Notes under the pieces: model-generated
Databases searched by the model: none
Told to the model about the DNA's origin: nothing
What the model saw: only the letters and a program-made list of their open reading frames with translations
Source of the DNA: Hsuehochloa calcarea
Lineage: Eukaryota; Streptophyta; Magnoliopsida; Poales; Poaceae
Direction: 5' to 3'
DNA length: 64,000 bases
NCBI GenBank assembly: GCA_036346395.1
Contig: CM070603.1
Location: 23,159,045 to 23,223,044 of the forward strand
Position numbers and translations under genes: made by a program
Shown here: positions 10,141 to 22,458 of the stretch, in pieces
Position numbering within the stretch: position 1 is the first letter of the stretch
Layout of the letters: the number at the start of each line of letters is the position of its first letter

Positions 10141-13100
10141 TTTACCCGACCTACTCCCACCTACTCTCCCTCTCTGCGTCAATGAAGCTCCAGAGCTCGC
10201 CCATGCCGCATTGCGTCCCTGCGCCCATCCTACCGCGCCATGCCGCCAGCTCTGTCGGCCATTAGCACCACCCAACGGCTCCATCCCCTCTCCTTCGACT
10301 ATAAGAACCCCCGAGCCTCCCCTTGCCTTCCCCGCAACGCCTCCCTCCTCCCTGGTAAGTTTCACCAAACAAAGCGACGTGCTCCACTTTCGATCGCGCC
10401 ACCTTACCGTCCCATAGCCGCTCCGGTGAGCTCCATACAGCGTCAACCCCGTCAACGTGTGTCCCCAAGGACGAGGAAGCAATCCCCTGAACCGATTTGA
10501 GTTTAGTCCACTGTCCCGGCCAGGTTTCTGTTCTCCTCCGCCTCTGGCCGTCTTCACCGCCTTCATCGCCGACTGTGATCCTCTTTGCCTCAGCCCAATC
10601 GACGTCGCCTGGAGCACTGCACTGATATCCTGAGGACATCCCCCACCTCTTCGACCATCTTCTCCCTCTCCAGCAGGCTTCTCCACGAGACCGCATCGCC
10701 GCCGCTTCGGGCTCCCGTCGACAAGCCGCCTCAAGCCTCCCCAAGCTTCACCCTTTCTTCTGATGAGCTCCTTGGACATCCCTGGTGCTCAGGCTCCTCT
10801 TCCCTTGCTCAGTGTGCCATCGGACCTCCTGAGCCACCGTGGCCACTACCGTCATTAGCTTCACCTCACCGAGAGCAACCCATTTTGGGCCTTGATCGCC
10901 ACTATCGTGGTCGCCACCGCTAGCGACGAGCCGAGCCGGCTCGGGTGCCCTAGCACCCATATTTGTCAAAACGACCGACCGGTACTGTGCGAAGTTAATC
11001 CCCTGGATCACTGTCGATCATTAAGGGCTAATAAATCATTAACCATTTAATCACCACTTTAATTACCGCCTTGTTTCACTGCCGCGTAGGCCCGGCAAAT
11101 AGTAATGGCAGCTTTACTTAAACCTGGTTTCCTTCTTAGTGGCTGACAAGTGGGCATGGTGCATAGTATGCCCCCATGGACTCGTAAGTTGTGCGCGTGG
11201 ACTCAGTCCACGTTCTGTTCCTATGCACCACGCCACTGTACATGCGGGCCCGCATTTTAGAGAGGGATTTCCTCTCTCCTCTTTTTATTTTCTGGATTTA
11301 ATTTAAACCCAAACTCTGAAAGCTCCGTTCTCCTCCGTTATAACTCCGATTAAAGTGATCTTGTTTCTAAATTTGTCTAAATTCAAGATCTTGCCAATAG
11401 CAGTAATCTTATTTCATTTGGAGTTCATTTGGTATTTCTTTAGTATATATTTGTTCTCTTTGCTTATTTATTCTTTTTCTGGCATGTTCGTCTGAGTAGA
11501 GTTCGAAGAAGCGGGAGATCTCCCATTTGATCAAGTACAAGACTACCAAGATCCTCTTGCTTTTAATCCAGGCAAGTCAATACTTTGATCATATTGAACC
11601 TATATTTTATGCAAATTATATTCTGTTAAAATAGCAAATTGCATGCTAAGTTCTTTTTGCAAATGCATGTTAAATCTTTAAGGTAGTTAATTCCAACTTG
11701 ATGCTTTTAGTATTATTATGTCACCCCATGATGATTGTAATACTTAATCCTTGTCACCCTTGTAATTATGTGGTAACTATACTAGCTATAGGTTGTACTT
11801 AAGTGACATGCTAGTCTTGCTTAAGTACCAGGGTATTTATTTACCCTAATCATCATCTTTAAACTCATAAATTGGTTTTGGCCAGTCATTGGGGCAAATG
11901 ACTGAAATGGTGGAGATACTTTAATTTATACTCTCAAAACTCTAATAAATGTTGTTACCACATCTGGACGGATGGTATAATGGATGGTGTGTTGATGGGT
12001 ACTAATGTAGCCTAAGAAATGTTGGTATGTGGTTGGTGTGTGGAATGAATGACCCAGATAACCCCAAGGACTTAATCCGGTGATGACATCCTATTGTAAA
12101 TCAAGTACAACCACAAATCTGTAAATTACAACCTGGCTAAATAATTTGTATCCATCAATACGGGTTGCACCAGGCAGATGACCCGCAACGCTGTAAGCCT
12201 TCGTGGTTACAGATTGGGGTGTACGAATTACAAGTTTGTGTGGGCGTAAGTCGTATGGCGCAAGAGGGGGCCTGGGTAAGGGTTGACGCAGGTGCGGGAG
12301 TGTAACCCCTCTCAGATAAAACCTTAGCAGGTGTAACAAATACTGAGGGATGCATTGTAAAGGCCTTTTGATGATCTCTCCTTGATTCACATATGTAAGA
12401 AAACGTGTGTACATATCAAGACGATTATCTCTTGTGGTTTAAGTGTACAGTCTTTGCAGAGTATAAACTGTTCGAACAGGCATGCCCACTGTCACGGGCG
12501 GACATGGGAACTTACTAGAGTTAGTTCTATTTATAAAACTTTGTGGCTGGGATGAAAAATGTGTCGGGCTCACCTAGCCCTGAGATTGGATTTTTCCTAT
12601 ATCATCCAACTCAATGTTGTTAATAAGTGGGGATAGCCCCAATAAAAAATAAGCATAAGGTAGAGGGAACCTCCGCTGTTACAAATATTGCACAATTACT
12701 CTCTTTAATAAAATATGATTTGGTTAAAATGCTAAGTGATAGGATTTGTAAATAATGGTAATTGAAAATGTTGCTTTTAACAAATAAAAGAACCCGAGCA
12801 ATCCTTGTTAATTCTTGCATGTATATTATTGTATTTTGTGTGTTGGCTCGTAAGTACGAAAGTTGTGCTCATTCTCGCTCTTTCCCTCAAAACCCTCAGA
12901 ACCCGTGGATCAAGGACACTACGCCTACCATGAGGATCCAGAAGTTGGAGACCAAAGCGATGATGAAGAGTAGTTTAGGTCTCGCCTTAGTCTAGCTGAC
13001 CATGTCGGTGCTTGCGTGCATCCAATATTATCTAAGTCTTTGGTTAGTATCGAACGCACACGGGTTTCCGCTGCCACTTCCGCTTTTATGTAATGTAAGC

Positions 13101-13300
13101 ATTTGGCCTGTTCGGCCCTATTGTAAAACTCGACCCGATGCGGTCTATGTGACTCTGATGTTTGTAATATAATATGTTTGGTTCGGTTTACATCGTGTAT
13201 GAAATGATCCAATGATGTATTCTGTAAGCACTATCTACTGGTCCAAGGAATAGCGTAGTGTTATCACAGAGGATTTGAATTTTTGAAATCGGGTCCCACA
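10141..13300 (+). repeat. Second gypsy LTR fragment fused to gypsy-1
   Basis: Same layout as the other gypsy LTRs but different sequence. A GC-rich block with a possible TATA (ACTATAAGAA, about 10298) is followed by AT-rich sequence. The shared U5-like phrases include 'ggcgcaagaggg' (about 12257) and 'aaaccttagc', and the end is GGGTCCCACA at 13300. The 5' part is missing and no primer binding site follows, so this is a truncated solo-type LTR. Open frames in 10105-10780 follow the GC-rich block and show no domain. Confidence 0.7.
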
Positions 13301-15429
13301 CTTGCGAACTAGCACTGTCAATTATCTAGATGTTTTTTTAATGAGAGAAACATGATCCCATTGCCCAACTTTGTTCATCAATGTATAAACACCATAAGAA
13401 TGCAAGAGATTTTCTTTCAGGTTGGTGCTAAAGTTTTGCTTACTTTGACCATCCCTTTAGAGTAGGTAGATCAATATGCAAGGTTAGACAAACTATGGGT
13501 TAGACAAACTATGGGACCTAACATGCATAAACTTTGTTGTAGATAATGAATGGAAAAGGTTTAGTTTACCCCTGAACTTGGATGCTCTAGTGGTTGGGAT
13601 TGCCATATTGAAATTATATCAAGTGTAAAATTGACCGGTCAGTTAATGAAGTTTACATGGTTAAGAACATTCATGCTTGCTCTCTAGCCAGAGAGAGACA
13701 GAGAGAGACTAGAGGTCATGCTTAATTTGCCAAATATTTCTTGTACTAGTATATAGCACGAAGGGCATAAGAACCACGAGATTTGCACTGGTCACTTTTC
13801 TGTTCTCTGCCTCTTCTTTCCTTCTTCCTTCGGTTGCTTCTTTTATTTCTGCGTGGAATACATGCTTTAGGTGGACCAAGCTCTTTTTTTGGTAAAGCTA
13901 GGAGTCGCTACTTTCCCTTTGGTTGGCCGTCCCACTCGACCAACGGCCAAACATAATGGGACTATCGATCCCATGGTCAATTGTGTTAACTATTTTGGCC
14001 GGTTTTGCACTACTCCTTTGACAGTTTTCCCCTCTCTTTTTTCTAATTGATAGCTGTAGTAGAGATGAAAATTAATTAGCTATGCAGAATGTACAGGTTC
14101 TCTAAATTAAGCTTGTGTATCTCGTTGTGAGATCATATTTGGGGAGGCCGGTAGGAAACTTTACTTTGTGCAAAAGTGAAATCGCAAATAAATCGATGGA
14201 AAATGGAGGACAAAATGTTTTGCCACATTGACTAGCCATCGAATCTAAACATAAAGTGATAGCACCACTGTCATTTCATTTTCGAAGTAAAATAACGACA
14301 GAACACCAATTCACCGGTCATCGGCCACCAACCACCACCGCTTCACACCACCACTTACCTCTCCTGTCAAGTCCAAGCGGTGTACAGCGCCTTGGTTTTC
14401 TGGCTGCATGTTGTTGTTACGTACGTAGGTCGCTTGTGAATTGAGAGGGATTTGATCATATAACCTCTCCGTTGTGACTTTTGAGTCCTGACCTTACCTA
14501 GCCTGACCAATTATTCACACACTATCTCAAAATTTGGGGGGGCAAAAAAACATGGTTTTACACAGAGGTATCTTCTTCGACCGAGTCTTTTGCGATAAGC
14601 CATGCAAAAGGGAAGTTTCTTAGGGTTTAAGGGAGGCATTCATAAACATGAACGAGATCCAAAAAGGTTAGGCCATTGGGTGTGCATTGGCTCAAATCAA
14701 AGGGAACCCAACAAGTGCCGCAGTGTTCACATCACCAAAACGCATGCGATCGACCTCCTTGATAACCAGAGCAAGCCAGCAAGGTACATTTGAGGCTGCA
14801 AATTGTATGATTGGCACAACGAGTCGCTTTTGTCCAGTGAAGAAGAAAACCAAGCCATCATTCCCTACCTGCCCCGGCTGTCGACGCAAGTACGTAGCCA
14901 ATTACAATCAATCGAAACGCCGGTATTTGAGACGCCACAACACTGGGACATCGCTCACAACGTGCTCCACATGTACAGGCTCACGCGAGATTGAGCAATC
15001 CACGTTGACATCTCGACGAAGACGACGCATCGCGTCTGAGCTGGAAGCGTAGCTAGCGATCGATTTTGTCTGTGGCGGCAAGCCAACTTATGCTTGATTT
15101 GATAGCGAAGTTCTTCAATTTTTAGCATGATTGTGTGGTATGATTGCCGGAGTTCAATGCCAGATCACTACCAGGGGGAGAGAAAAAAAATACTCTAGTA
15201 GCAGTTGGCTAGCGTGTAGTACAGCATGCTTGAATGGTTCGAAGAAAATGTACATGTGCGCACAATGTCAATAATGCAAAACGAGCACAACATTCATCCA
15301 GATTCTGATCACTAATATGCCTACGTGTTCTGTTACTACTGAAAGCTGCATGCCCTGTGTCACTGTGTGCTTGTCCGTCTTGACATAACGCGCTCTACGT
15401 TGGTCGCTGAATTATTGCTGCGTTTTGTT
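13301..15429. other. Intergenic DNA without recognised elements
   Basis: AT-rich unique-looking sequence. I see a 16-base direct repeat (ttagacaaactatggg, about 13484 and 13500), an AGAGAGACAGAGAGAGACT stretch near 13690, and the Cys-containing ORF at 14687-15052 listed separately. The right end is the GCTCT target site of copia-1. No TE signature or known gene was recognised. Confidence 0.5.
14687..15052 (+). CDS. Hypothetical 121-codon ORF with paired Cys motifs
   Basis: I do not recognise this protein. It is basic, with PTCPGC around codons 63-68, a Lys/Arg/Tyr-rich middle (QSKRRYLRRHNTG), CSTC near codon 98, and an Arg-rich tail ending SELEA before TAG. The CPGC...CSTC spacing would suit a small zinc ribbon, but there is no other support. 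It could be a chance ORF, an exon, or part of an unrecognised repeat. No clear promoter or splice context was seen. Reading the opposite strand gives a shorter ORF over 14692-14901 that looks no better. Confidence 0.25.
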   Translation: MAQIKGNPTSAAVFTSPKRMRSTSLITRASQQGTFEAANCMIGTTSRFCPVKKKTKPSFPTCPGCRRKYVANYNQSKRRYLRRHNTGTSLTTCSTCTGSREIEQSTLTSRRRRRIASELEA

Positions 15430-15434
15430 GCTCT
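15430..15434. other. copia-1 target-site duplication, left copy
   Basis: GCTCT directly left of the LTR start TGTCGAGG. The identical word follows the other LTR at 27287-27291. Confidence 0.85.
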
Positions 15435-15652
15435 TGTCGAGGAACGTACGAGTTTAATCCGAGCGATTATTTTGTAGATAAGCTCAGAATGGTAAGAACA
15501 ATGCAAGAATGTAAGAGCAGAATAGTAGATTGAACACAGAGATATAAGGAAACTTCAGGTTTCTCTTTATTGCTTTTCTGAAAACCGTGTACAGGATAGA
15601 TGAGGAGCCCACCTGGCCAGGACTCTCCGGTCATGGGTCCGGTTTCTTAACA
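15435..15652 (-). repeat. copia-1 3' LTR
   Basis: On the plus strand it starts TGTCGAGGAACG and ends TTAACA; on the minus strand it starts TGTTAAG. It is followed at 15653-15661 by CTCCCCCTT, the complement of the purine tract. Confidence 0.88.
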
Positions 15653-15661
15653 CTCCCCCTT
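15653..15661 (-). other. copia-1 polypurine tract
   Basis: Minus-strand AAGGGGGAG abutting the LTR start TGTTAAG, as expected for plus-strand priming. Confidence 0.8.
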
Positions 15662-15895
15662 GGAAAATCATCCGACATGTTCATGTCTCGTCAAAGCTCA
15701 ATAAAAACTCAGTAGAGAAAAATTTAGAGAAATAGTACATGACATGTGTTCCGCACGTTGCACGAATTGTCTCGTTAAAAACCTTAGCCGAGAAACTTCA
15801 AGAAAACCCGTCAAAGGAAAAAAGAGTACAATCCACCCAATTTCATTTAATCTCTAAGATTTATTCTTTAAGCACTTAATCTCCGTGATCAAGTT

Positions 15896-16330
15896 TTAAT
15901 AATGAGTTTCTGAAGATTCTCCCCCTGAATTCTGCACTTCTCTAAGCCTCGTCATTCCTATTCCACATATGCATCTTTCAAAGCTGGACACTGGAAGTGA
16001 ATTAGTGAATAAATTTGTGAGATTTTCACATGACTTAGTATGTAGTACTTTAATCTCGTCCATCGTTTGCAATTCATGAGCATAAAAGAACTTGGGGTCG
16101 ACATACTTTGTGAGAGAATTCTTCACATAACTCATCTGCACTTGTGTAACATAAATTGCATTATCTTCATAGATAATAGTGGGGTTTGCGCGGTATTCAA
16201 TCCACAAGGCTGTTGGATGTGGTGAATCATCCGCCGAAGCCAAGAACATTCTCGTGAGGCCTCGTACAGTGCTATGATTTCCGAGCGGTTCGTCGAAGTA
16301 GATACAAGACTTTGCTTAAACAATTTCTAT
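15896..16330 (-). pseudogene. copia-1 RNase H remnant
   Basis: Minus-strand open stretches over 15896-16323 carry the copia RNase H signature: SLVSTSTNRSEIIALYEASR, then ECSWLRRM, then ANPTIIYEDNA (catalytic Asp) and YVDPKFFYAHELQ, equivalent to the usual TKHIDxRFF...HEL block. A frame shift at about 16240 separates the two halves. It ends in LREVQNSGGE shortly before the purine tract. Confidence 0.85.
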
Positions 16331-16503
16331 GAAATTGCAGTTCCACCACATAGGAATACATAGCATGTTTGTGACTTAGTTTTATGCGGGTCTCACAGGT
16401 ACCCAGCATCTGCATAGCCAGTCATAGTTAGATCTTGGTTCTTTATGTAGAACAGACCAAGATCTTTGCTTCCTTGGAGGTATCGGAAGATGTCTGTTAT
16501 TCC

Positions 16504-17417
16504 CTACCAATACCTTTTGGTAGGTTCTGCAATATACCTTGCTAGTAGGTTCACTACAAATGCAATGTATGGTCTAGTACAGTTCGCTAAATACATGAGT
16601 GCTCCTATGGCACTCAGGTACGGGAATTCCGGTCCCATAACTTCCTCCTCCTCTTCTTTAAGTCTGTACAGGTCCTTGTCCTGCTGCAAGGATCTCCCGA
16701 CCATCGGTACTTTCGAAGGATATGCCTTTTCAAAATCGAACCGTTCTAACACTTTTTGAGTGTAAGTTGATTGATGTAATAAAATCTCTTCAGGGGTATA
16801 CTCAAGCTGCAAGCCTAGGCAATATTTGGTTTTACCCAAGTCTTTCATTTCGAACTCTAACTCCAGGTAAGAGCTTGTTTTTTTAATATCTTCCAGGGTC
16901 CCGATGATATTTAGATCATCTACATATAGTGAGATTATACAGAATTCATCTTGGGATTGCTGTATAAAAACACAGGGACAATCCTCATTGTTCGTGTAGC
17001 TTTCTTGCAGAAAAAGTCGCTCAAGCAATTATACCACATTCTGTCTTATTGCTTTAGTCTATACAATGACTTTCTAAGTTGCACACTGTACAGATTTCTA
17101 TTTGCTCTGGCTTGGTTCGGGACAGGGATACCTTCAGGTACCTTCATATAAATGTCTGAATCCAAGCTCCCATAAAGGTATGCAGTTACCACATCCATCA
17201 ATTTTATTTCTAAATTCAAGTTTACTACCATTGAGATTAAATATCTAAAGGTAGTTCCGCCCATGACCAGGGAATAAGTTTCTTCATAATCGACTCCTGG
17301 TCGTTGAGTGAAACCTTGTGCAACAAGCCTTGCTTTATTTCGTACAACTTTATTATTTTTATTTCTCTTTCGAATAAATACCCACTTATACCCTACGGGG
17401 TGCACATAGGGAGGCAT
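16504..17417 (-). pseudogene. copia-1 reverse transcriptase remnant
   Basis: Two open stretches are joined by one frame change at about 17040. The first (17046-17417) has GYKWVFIRKRN, LVAQGFTQRPGVDYEETYS and LMDVVTAYLYGSLD. The second (16504-17028) has the catalytic YVDD at 16915-16926, then MKDLG, YCLGLQLEY and GALMYLANCTRPYIAF. The YVDD box is intact, so the domain died by frame loss rather than by active-site change. Confidence 0.92.
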
Positions 17418-18196
17418 GCGGCTTATAGGCCCAAATACCTCTCTTTTATTCAGGGATAATAATTCTGCTTCTATTGCCTTCTTCCAATCTTGCTAATCTG
17501 GTCTTTTCTTACATTCAGCGAGCGATGCAGGCCCTAGATCGAGATCGATGATTGAGGCAATTTTTTTGCAAAATAAATATCGACATTAGCTATTGTTTTA
17601 TTCATAGATTCTCCTGTGGTCACATAATTTATAGCTATTTTTTCATGGGGCAATACTTCTAATGCTTCTACTTACTCACCACTGCTTTCAATTGTGGAGG
17701 TAAGTCCCTTTAGTTTTTCAGCATAGATCTGTGCGCACACATCTATGTTGATGTCTCCTTCGTGGGAATATTCAAATCTGGTATGCCTTTTTCTGAAGGT
17801 TCCATACTGGTGCTAGGTCTCAACTAGCTCCCCTTCTGGTTGTGGAGACCTTCAACGATCAGCTGTGTCAAGTCCTTCTTATCCTTTTCTGCTAGGCGCC
17901 CCACTACTTTGGATTTGAGGGGCCGAAGTTCTCGTCCTTTTATTATGAGGCCTCTGTACGGGATTAGGGATACCTTCAATTTTCTTTGGTATTTCAACCC
18001 TCTCCGGCGCATTGCGTGCAGGCATATGCGACTTGGTCATGCTCTTTAAATCACTAAAGTGGTCAGACAATTGATTCGCTAATGCTTGCAAATCAATTAT
18101 CTTCTGGACTTCTCTATTTGTTTCACTAGTGTGCGGGTAATGAGTATGGATTCTTTTGGCTTACCATGTCATTTCCCGATATTTTTCATCAAGGGG
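17418..18196 (-). other. copia-1 integrase-RT linker
   Basis: Degenerate minus-strand coding sequence between the integrase C-terminus and the RT start. Short basic/Pro-containing stretches (17824-18091) match the low-complexity linker usual in copia pol. No catalytic motif. Confidence 0.5.
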
Positions 18197-18990
18197 TTAA
18201 TTTCCTCCCCCCAATGATGGGAAATTATCCTCATCAAATATGTTATCAGTGAAGCGGGCTGTATGCAAATCTCCAGTCATGTGGTCGAGATATCTGATTA
18301 TGAATGTTGTCTCATAACCAACATATATCCCAGACTTTCTGAGAGGCCCCATTGCAGTTCGCTGCGGTGGTGGTATAGGTGCATAAAAGTTGCAACCAAA
18401 CATTTGTAGATAAGATATTTTCAGTGCTGGCCCTTGCGCTAGTTGCATAGGTTAATGGATGTTATATGATGACGGTCAAAAATTGATGAGAGTTGTTGCA
18501 TGTAGGACTACGTGTCCCCAACATGTAGTTGGTAAATTACAATTATGCAAGAGCGGTCGAGCAATAAATTTAATTCTTTTAATTAATACCTCTACTTGTC
18601 CATTCTGGGTGTGGACATGTGGTACATAATACTCAACGGTAATTCTCATTGCCATACAATAATCATCAAATGCCTTTGAAGTAAATTCTCTAACGTTGTC
18701 CATTCCGATGGACTTCACATGATGACCAGGGAAATTATTCTTAATTTTGATTATCTATGAGATCAACTTTGCAAAAATATAGTTTCTCTTAGATAATAAG
18801 CATACATGCGACCATTTCGAGGAAGCATCGATGAGCACCATAAAGTACTTAAATGGCCCTGACAGGGGCTGTATAGGACCGCAAATATCTCCCTAGAATA
18901 CGGTCCAGGAATGCAGGGATTTCATCGTTTACTTTCAGAGTAGAGGGTCTAGTAATAAGTTTCCTAGTGGCACATGCGGGGCACACAAAA
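18197..18990 (-). pseudogene. copia-1 integrase remnant
   Basis: Minus strand 18476-18718 contains MDNVREFTS (second catalytic Asp region) and YVPHVHTQNGQVEVLIKR (catalytic Glu region; the usual NGxAE reads NGQVE), then ARPLLHNCNLPTTCWG. Minus strand 18197-18448 has the C-terminal part: LKISYLQMFGCNFYAPI, then GIYVGYET and ITGD-like MTGDLHTARF. The first catalytic Asp and the zinc domain (about 18720-19000) are too degenerate to read confidently. Confidence 0.85.
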
Positions 18991-19469
18991 TCTTCCTAAT
19001 TCGGGAAAGTCTTTATATTGATATTGTGTCTCTGAGAATTAGTAATTATATTTCTCATCATTCTAAAACCGGGGTGGCCTAATCTATCATGCTAGAGACA
19101 GAAAAGTTCAGAGCTTCTAAAAGTGGTTTTCAAAACAGTATAGGCTGCAGCTGCCTTAATGTGAGTGTAGTATAGCCCAGATTCATATGAAGGAAGTCAT
19201 TCTAATATCCTTTTTCCATTTGCTTCATGCTTTGTAATGAGTAGGTATTTCTTACCATACTCTTCTTCAGTCTCTACGTGGAGACCGTTAGCGCGAATAT
19301 CTTTAAAACTTAAAAAAGTCCTAGTCGATTCTTGGTACAATAAGGCTTCTTCAATGACTAATGTTGTGCCCATCGAGAGTATAATTGTGGCTCTTCCTGA
19401 GCCTATTATACAAGTATCACTGCATGCGATTGTCGTAAGACTACCAGTATTCTTGCTGATCGACTGAAA

Positions 19470-19535
19470 AAAAAATTTATCTATCTCAATATGGTATTTG
19501 TTGTGCCGCTATCTGCTAAGCACACTTCCTCCATA
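19470..19535 (-). pseudogene. copia-1 protease active-site remnant
   Basis: Minus strand reads MEEVCLADSGTTNTILR then a stop; DSG is the aspartic protease active-site triplet, intact here. No open frame extends far on either side. Confidence 0.65.
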
Positions 19536-20045
19536 AGGCGCCACACGTGTTCTGATATATAAAGTATTTATTAATATATGGTAGGAAGCAATCCATACAC
19601 ATAAGTAAAATACTTCAAAATAGAACACAACTTGCTATTATTAATATGTGAAAAATCTTGTAGGACTCATTATAAGAATTTATTACTTTGCTCTCCTAGA
19701 GCTTACAACCATTATTCCAAATTCAATGTTCTATCACAACCATAAACTGCAAATGACTATAAAATCTAAGTGCAATACGTGCACTAGATTGAATTAGTGA
19801 AGTATGAAGAAACTTCTGCCTGAATCTGCTCTATGTCCAATTTCTCTTTTTCGGCAACAACAGCTGATGCCGTTGTGATGTACAAAGAAGGTGTGATGGG
19901 GGCTGCTACTGAGATATCCATATCCATGGGTGCAACCCATGATTGTAGATTCTCTGTGCCTGCAATGGCGAGGTGCGACTCATGCTGTCCTTTGCCTTTT
20001 TCTTAGCCTTGAAAGCATCAATCACGTTTTCGCGCACCTCACCGG
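19536..20045 (-). pseudogene. copia-1 gag C-terminus and gag-protease spacer
   Basis: At about 19930-20040 the minus strand reads DCFKAKKKAKDSMSRTSP, like the basic segment after the gag zinc knuckle. 19540-19800 is AT-rich with no frame and contains the 24-base block at 19750-19773 that recurs inside gypsy-2. Gag is interrupted at about 20046 and continues at about 24553. Confidence 0.55.
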
Positions 20046-21533
20046 ATCCATAAAACTTCTAAATTTGTATAAAATCAAGATCTAGCTAACTAAACCAAAA
20101 TTATTTAATTTGGAGTTAATTTGAATTTTCATTTGAATTTATTTGTGTTCATTTGAATTCGCTTGAATTTGGATTATTCTCACAGATAGATTTTGACGAC
20201 TCAGGAGAGCTTGACCCTATTGAAGAAGTAGAATACTAGGAATTTGAACAAGTCAAGTTACACCATTGACCATTTTGCCCCAATATTTAAAATTATTTAA
20301 TTTCTTTATTCACCCAATTCCTTGTAACCTTAGTCAAATGAATTTAAAAATAAATATATGCATAGTTTAGACCATGAAATATTTGACTTTGGGAGAATTT
20401 AGCCATTTCATAAATTGATAAAAGCTATGACATTGCTTTGTCATGGTGGACTTTTGCAAATGTCTTTCTTGGGCAAACATGGACCGAGTGGGTGCAGTTT
20501 ATGCACGCTTTAGGACTGAGACCTGTGGTTTTTATTGAAAGTTGCCCAAGTAGATTAAGGATCTGCTTGAGCATCTTGCAAAAGCTCCACCGTACTACCA
20601 CATGTTCTCATGGGCGTAACAATAATTTGTCTTACCTCATTATTGTTTATGCCATTTTTGTTGTGTGGGGTCGGTTAGACTTTATTCCCACTTGGCGCAA
20701 GAGGGGTTTCGGCGGTGGTTAGCCTAATGGAAGTGAAACCTTAGCGGGCATATTGGTATTGAGGTAATGCATTGAAACGCCTTGTGATAATTGCCTAGTC
20801 ACACGCCTAAGGAAGCGTGCATTGGCCGGCATAACTGCAAATTATCTCGTGTGGGTAAGTTGTACCACCTCAGCAGTGTAAATCTATTCGAATAGCCGTG
20901 TCCACGGCCATGGACATGCCGAGCAAAGCCACTCTAAGTTAGATTTGTTATGGTTTTAAAATAACTTTGGACATGTTTTGAGGATGGTTAATCCTTGTGG
21001 TAAATTTGGGCGGTAGCCTTGTGATAGGAGGGTATCCTTCACCATGTTTCATATGGAGGTTATCCACTATAAAATGATAAATGTTAAATCTGATTTTTGC
21101 TATGAAATGAAAATGTGCCTTGAAACTTAGTATAACTATTTAAACCAAAATGATGATTTATGCAAATAAACCCTATAACCTTCCTTTGAATAACTTATGC
21201 ATGCATTCTAAATTACAGATTGGGTGTAATTTGCGAGCACGCTTGTAGTGCTCACTCTTGCTGAATATTATTATTCAGAGAAGACTTCTATCCGTAAGGT
21301 GAGGAGGGGCGATTAGGCGACCTCCGCATTTATTACTGTGGCGATCGTGTGGCTTACCATTATATTTTGCTTCCGCAATGTTTTATTTGGCCTCCGCCCG
21401 GCTTGTAATAAACTCTATGCTTATTAAATATACACGTGGATATGTTTGTGATAACATTTTTGTGATGTGTACACCGGAAATCTGGACTAGTGTATGAACA
21501 CGAGAATTCGGATCCTTCGCTCCGGGTTCGACA
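20046..21533 (+). repeat. gypsy-2 5' LTR, 5' part missing
   Basis: Begins inside the LTR at a region like the post-promoter part of gypsy-1 ('ttctaaatttgtataaa'), carries the 'ggcgcaagagggg' phrase at about 20694, and ends GGGTTCGACA at 21533. An inverted related fragment lies at 59836-60450. Confidence 0.8.
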
Positions 21534-21537
21534 AAAG

Positions 21538-21549
21538 TGGTATCGAGCC
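21538..21549 (+). other. gypsy-2 primer binding site
   Basis: TGGTATCGAGCC, identical to the gypsy-1 site, followed by the same 'atatcgatcgtagg'. Confidence 0.8.
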
Positions 21550-21694
21550 ATATCGATCGTAGGTCGTGACCTAGAAGGAAATCAAACCCTTAAGGATTTA
21601 TTTTGAAAATTTAAAATAACTTGGTCTTCGAGTCATTCTCAACTTTTCTCTTGAAAAAATTATTTACTAACTCATCTCCTTTTCAAAATTGTAG

Positions 21695-22263
21695 ATGGTC
21701 AAGTTCAATGCCATTTCCCATGGAGTCTTCTGGGTCATTGGGCCACCATTCTACGGAAGATGATGCAAGACTTGGACTTTGAAGAAAGACCGACGTATCA
21801 AGGATACAAGTATAAGGTGGGAAATCGAACGGTGGAGAGTAGAGGTGATCCTCTACTCCAATCTATCGCCAACACAGCACTTCCACATCTTCGATGCCCC
21901 AATGCGACGAGACACCTTCGCCAAGGCATCCAGATGCACCAGGAAGCAACCCGGACTTCGCTACATCTACGATCACCACCTCAAGGCATCGGGTTCCACT
22001 ATTACCCAATGCACATCCCAACCCGGCATGACAGTGCTTTCCGCTCAACTAGAGATGAAGACTGTCCCGATCTCACTCATCAGGTGGATCTGGCCAGAGC
22101 CATGGATTATGCCTACGGGAATACACTAGATGAACTGTCTCTCATGCAAGTGAAATTACAAGATGCAGAAGAAAAGTTGAAGACTGCAGAAAAAGAACTG
22201 GCCTCCTACAAGGAAGGCGAGGCTAGTTCTAGTGAGCCAGATTATACCCCAATAACACCATAG
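21695..22263 (+). pseudogene. gypsy-2 extra ORF upstream of gag
   Basis: Starting at ATG 21695 the protein opens MVKFNAISHGVFWVIGPPFY, then shifts frame at about 21760; the rest alternates between two frames (21760-22263 and 21779-22129). The C-terminus is heptad-like (DELSLMQVKLQDAEEKL, KTAEKELASYKE), predicting a coiled coil, and ends DYTPITP before TAG. Total length would be about 185 residues. It lies between the primer site and gag, where some grass gypsy elements carry an additional ORF. No known enzymatic domain was seen. Confidence 0.6.
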
Positions 22264-22458
22264 ATTTGACCTTAAATTTTTCCTTTAGTTGCGAATTATG
22301 AGCTACCAAACCTTTGTAGTAGCCATAATTAATTAATGAAATAAAAATAAATTATTTTGCCGAAATGTTCTTGTCTTGTGTTTGTTGAATTTGGGCTATT
22401 TTAGATCTATACTCTTATAATTCCTGTCTCTCTTGTCTAATCTGTGAAGAGTTCATCA

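Noticed and set aside
10105..10923. 224-codon minus and 112-codon plus open frames
   Set aside because: They lie in the GC-rich LTR block of the 10141-13300 fragment; the 224-codon frame also crosses the fusion point and has no domain.
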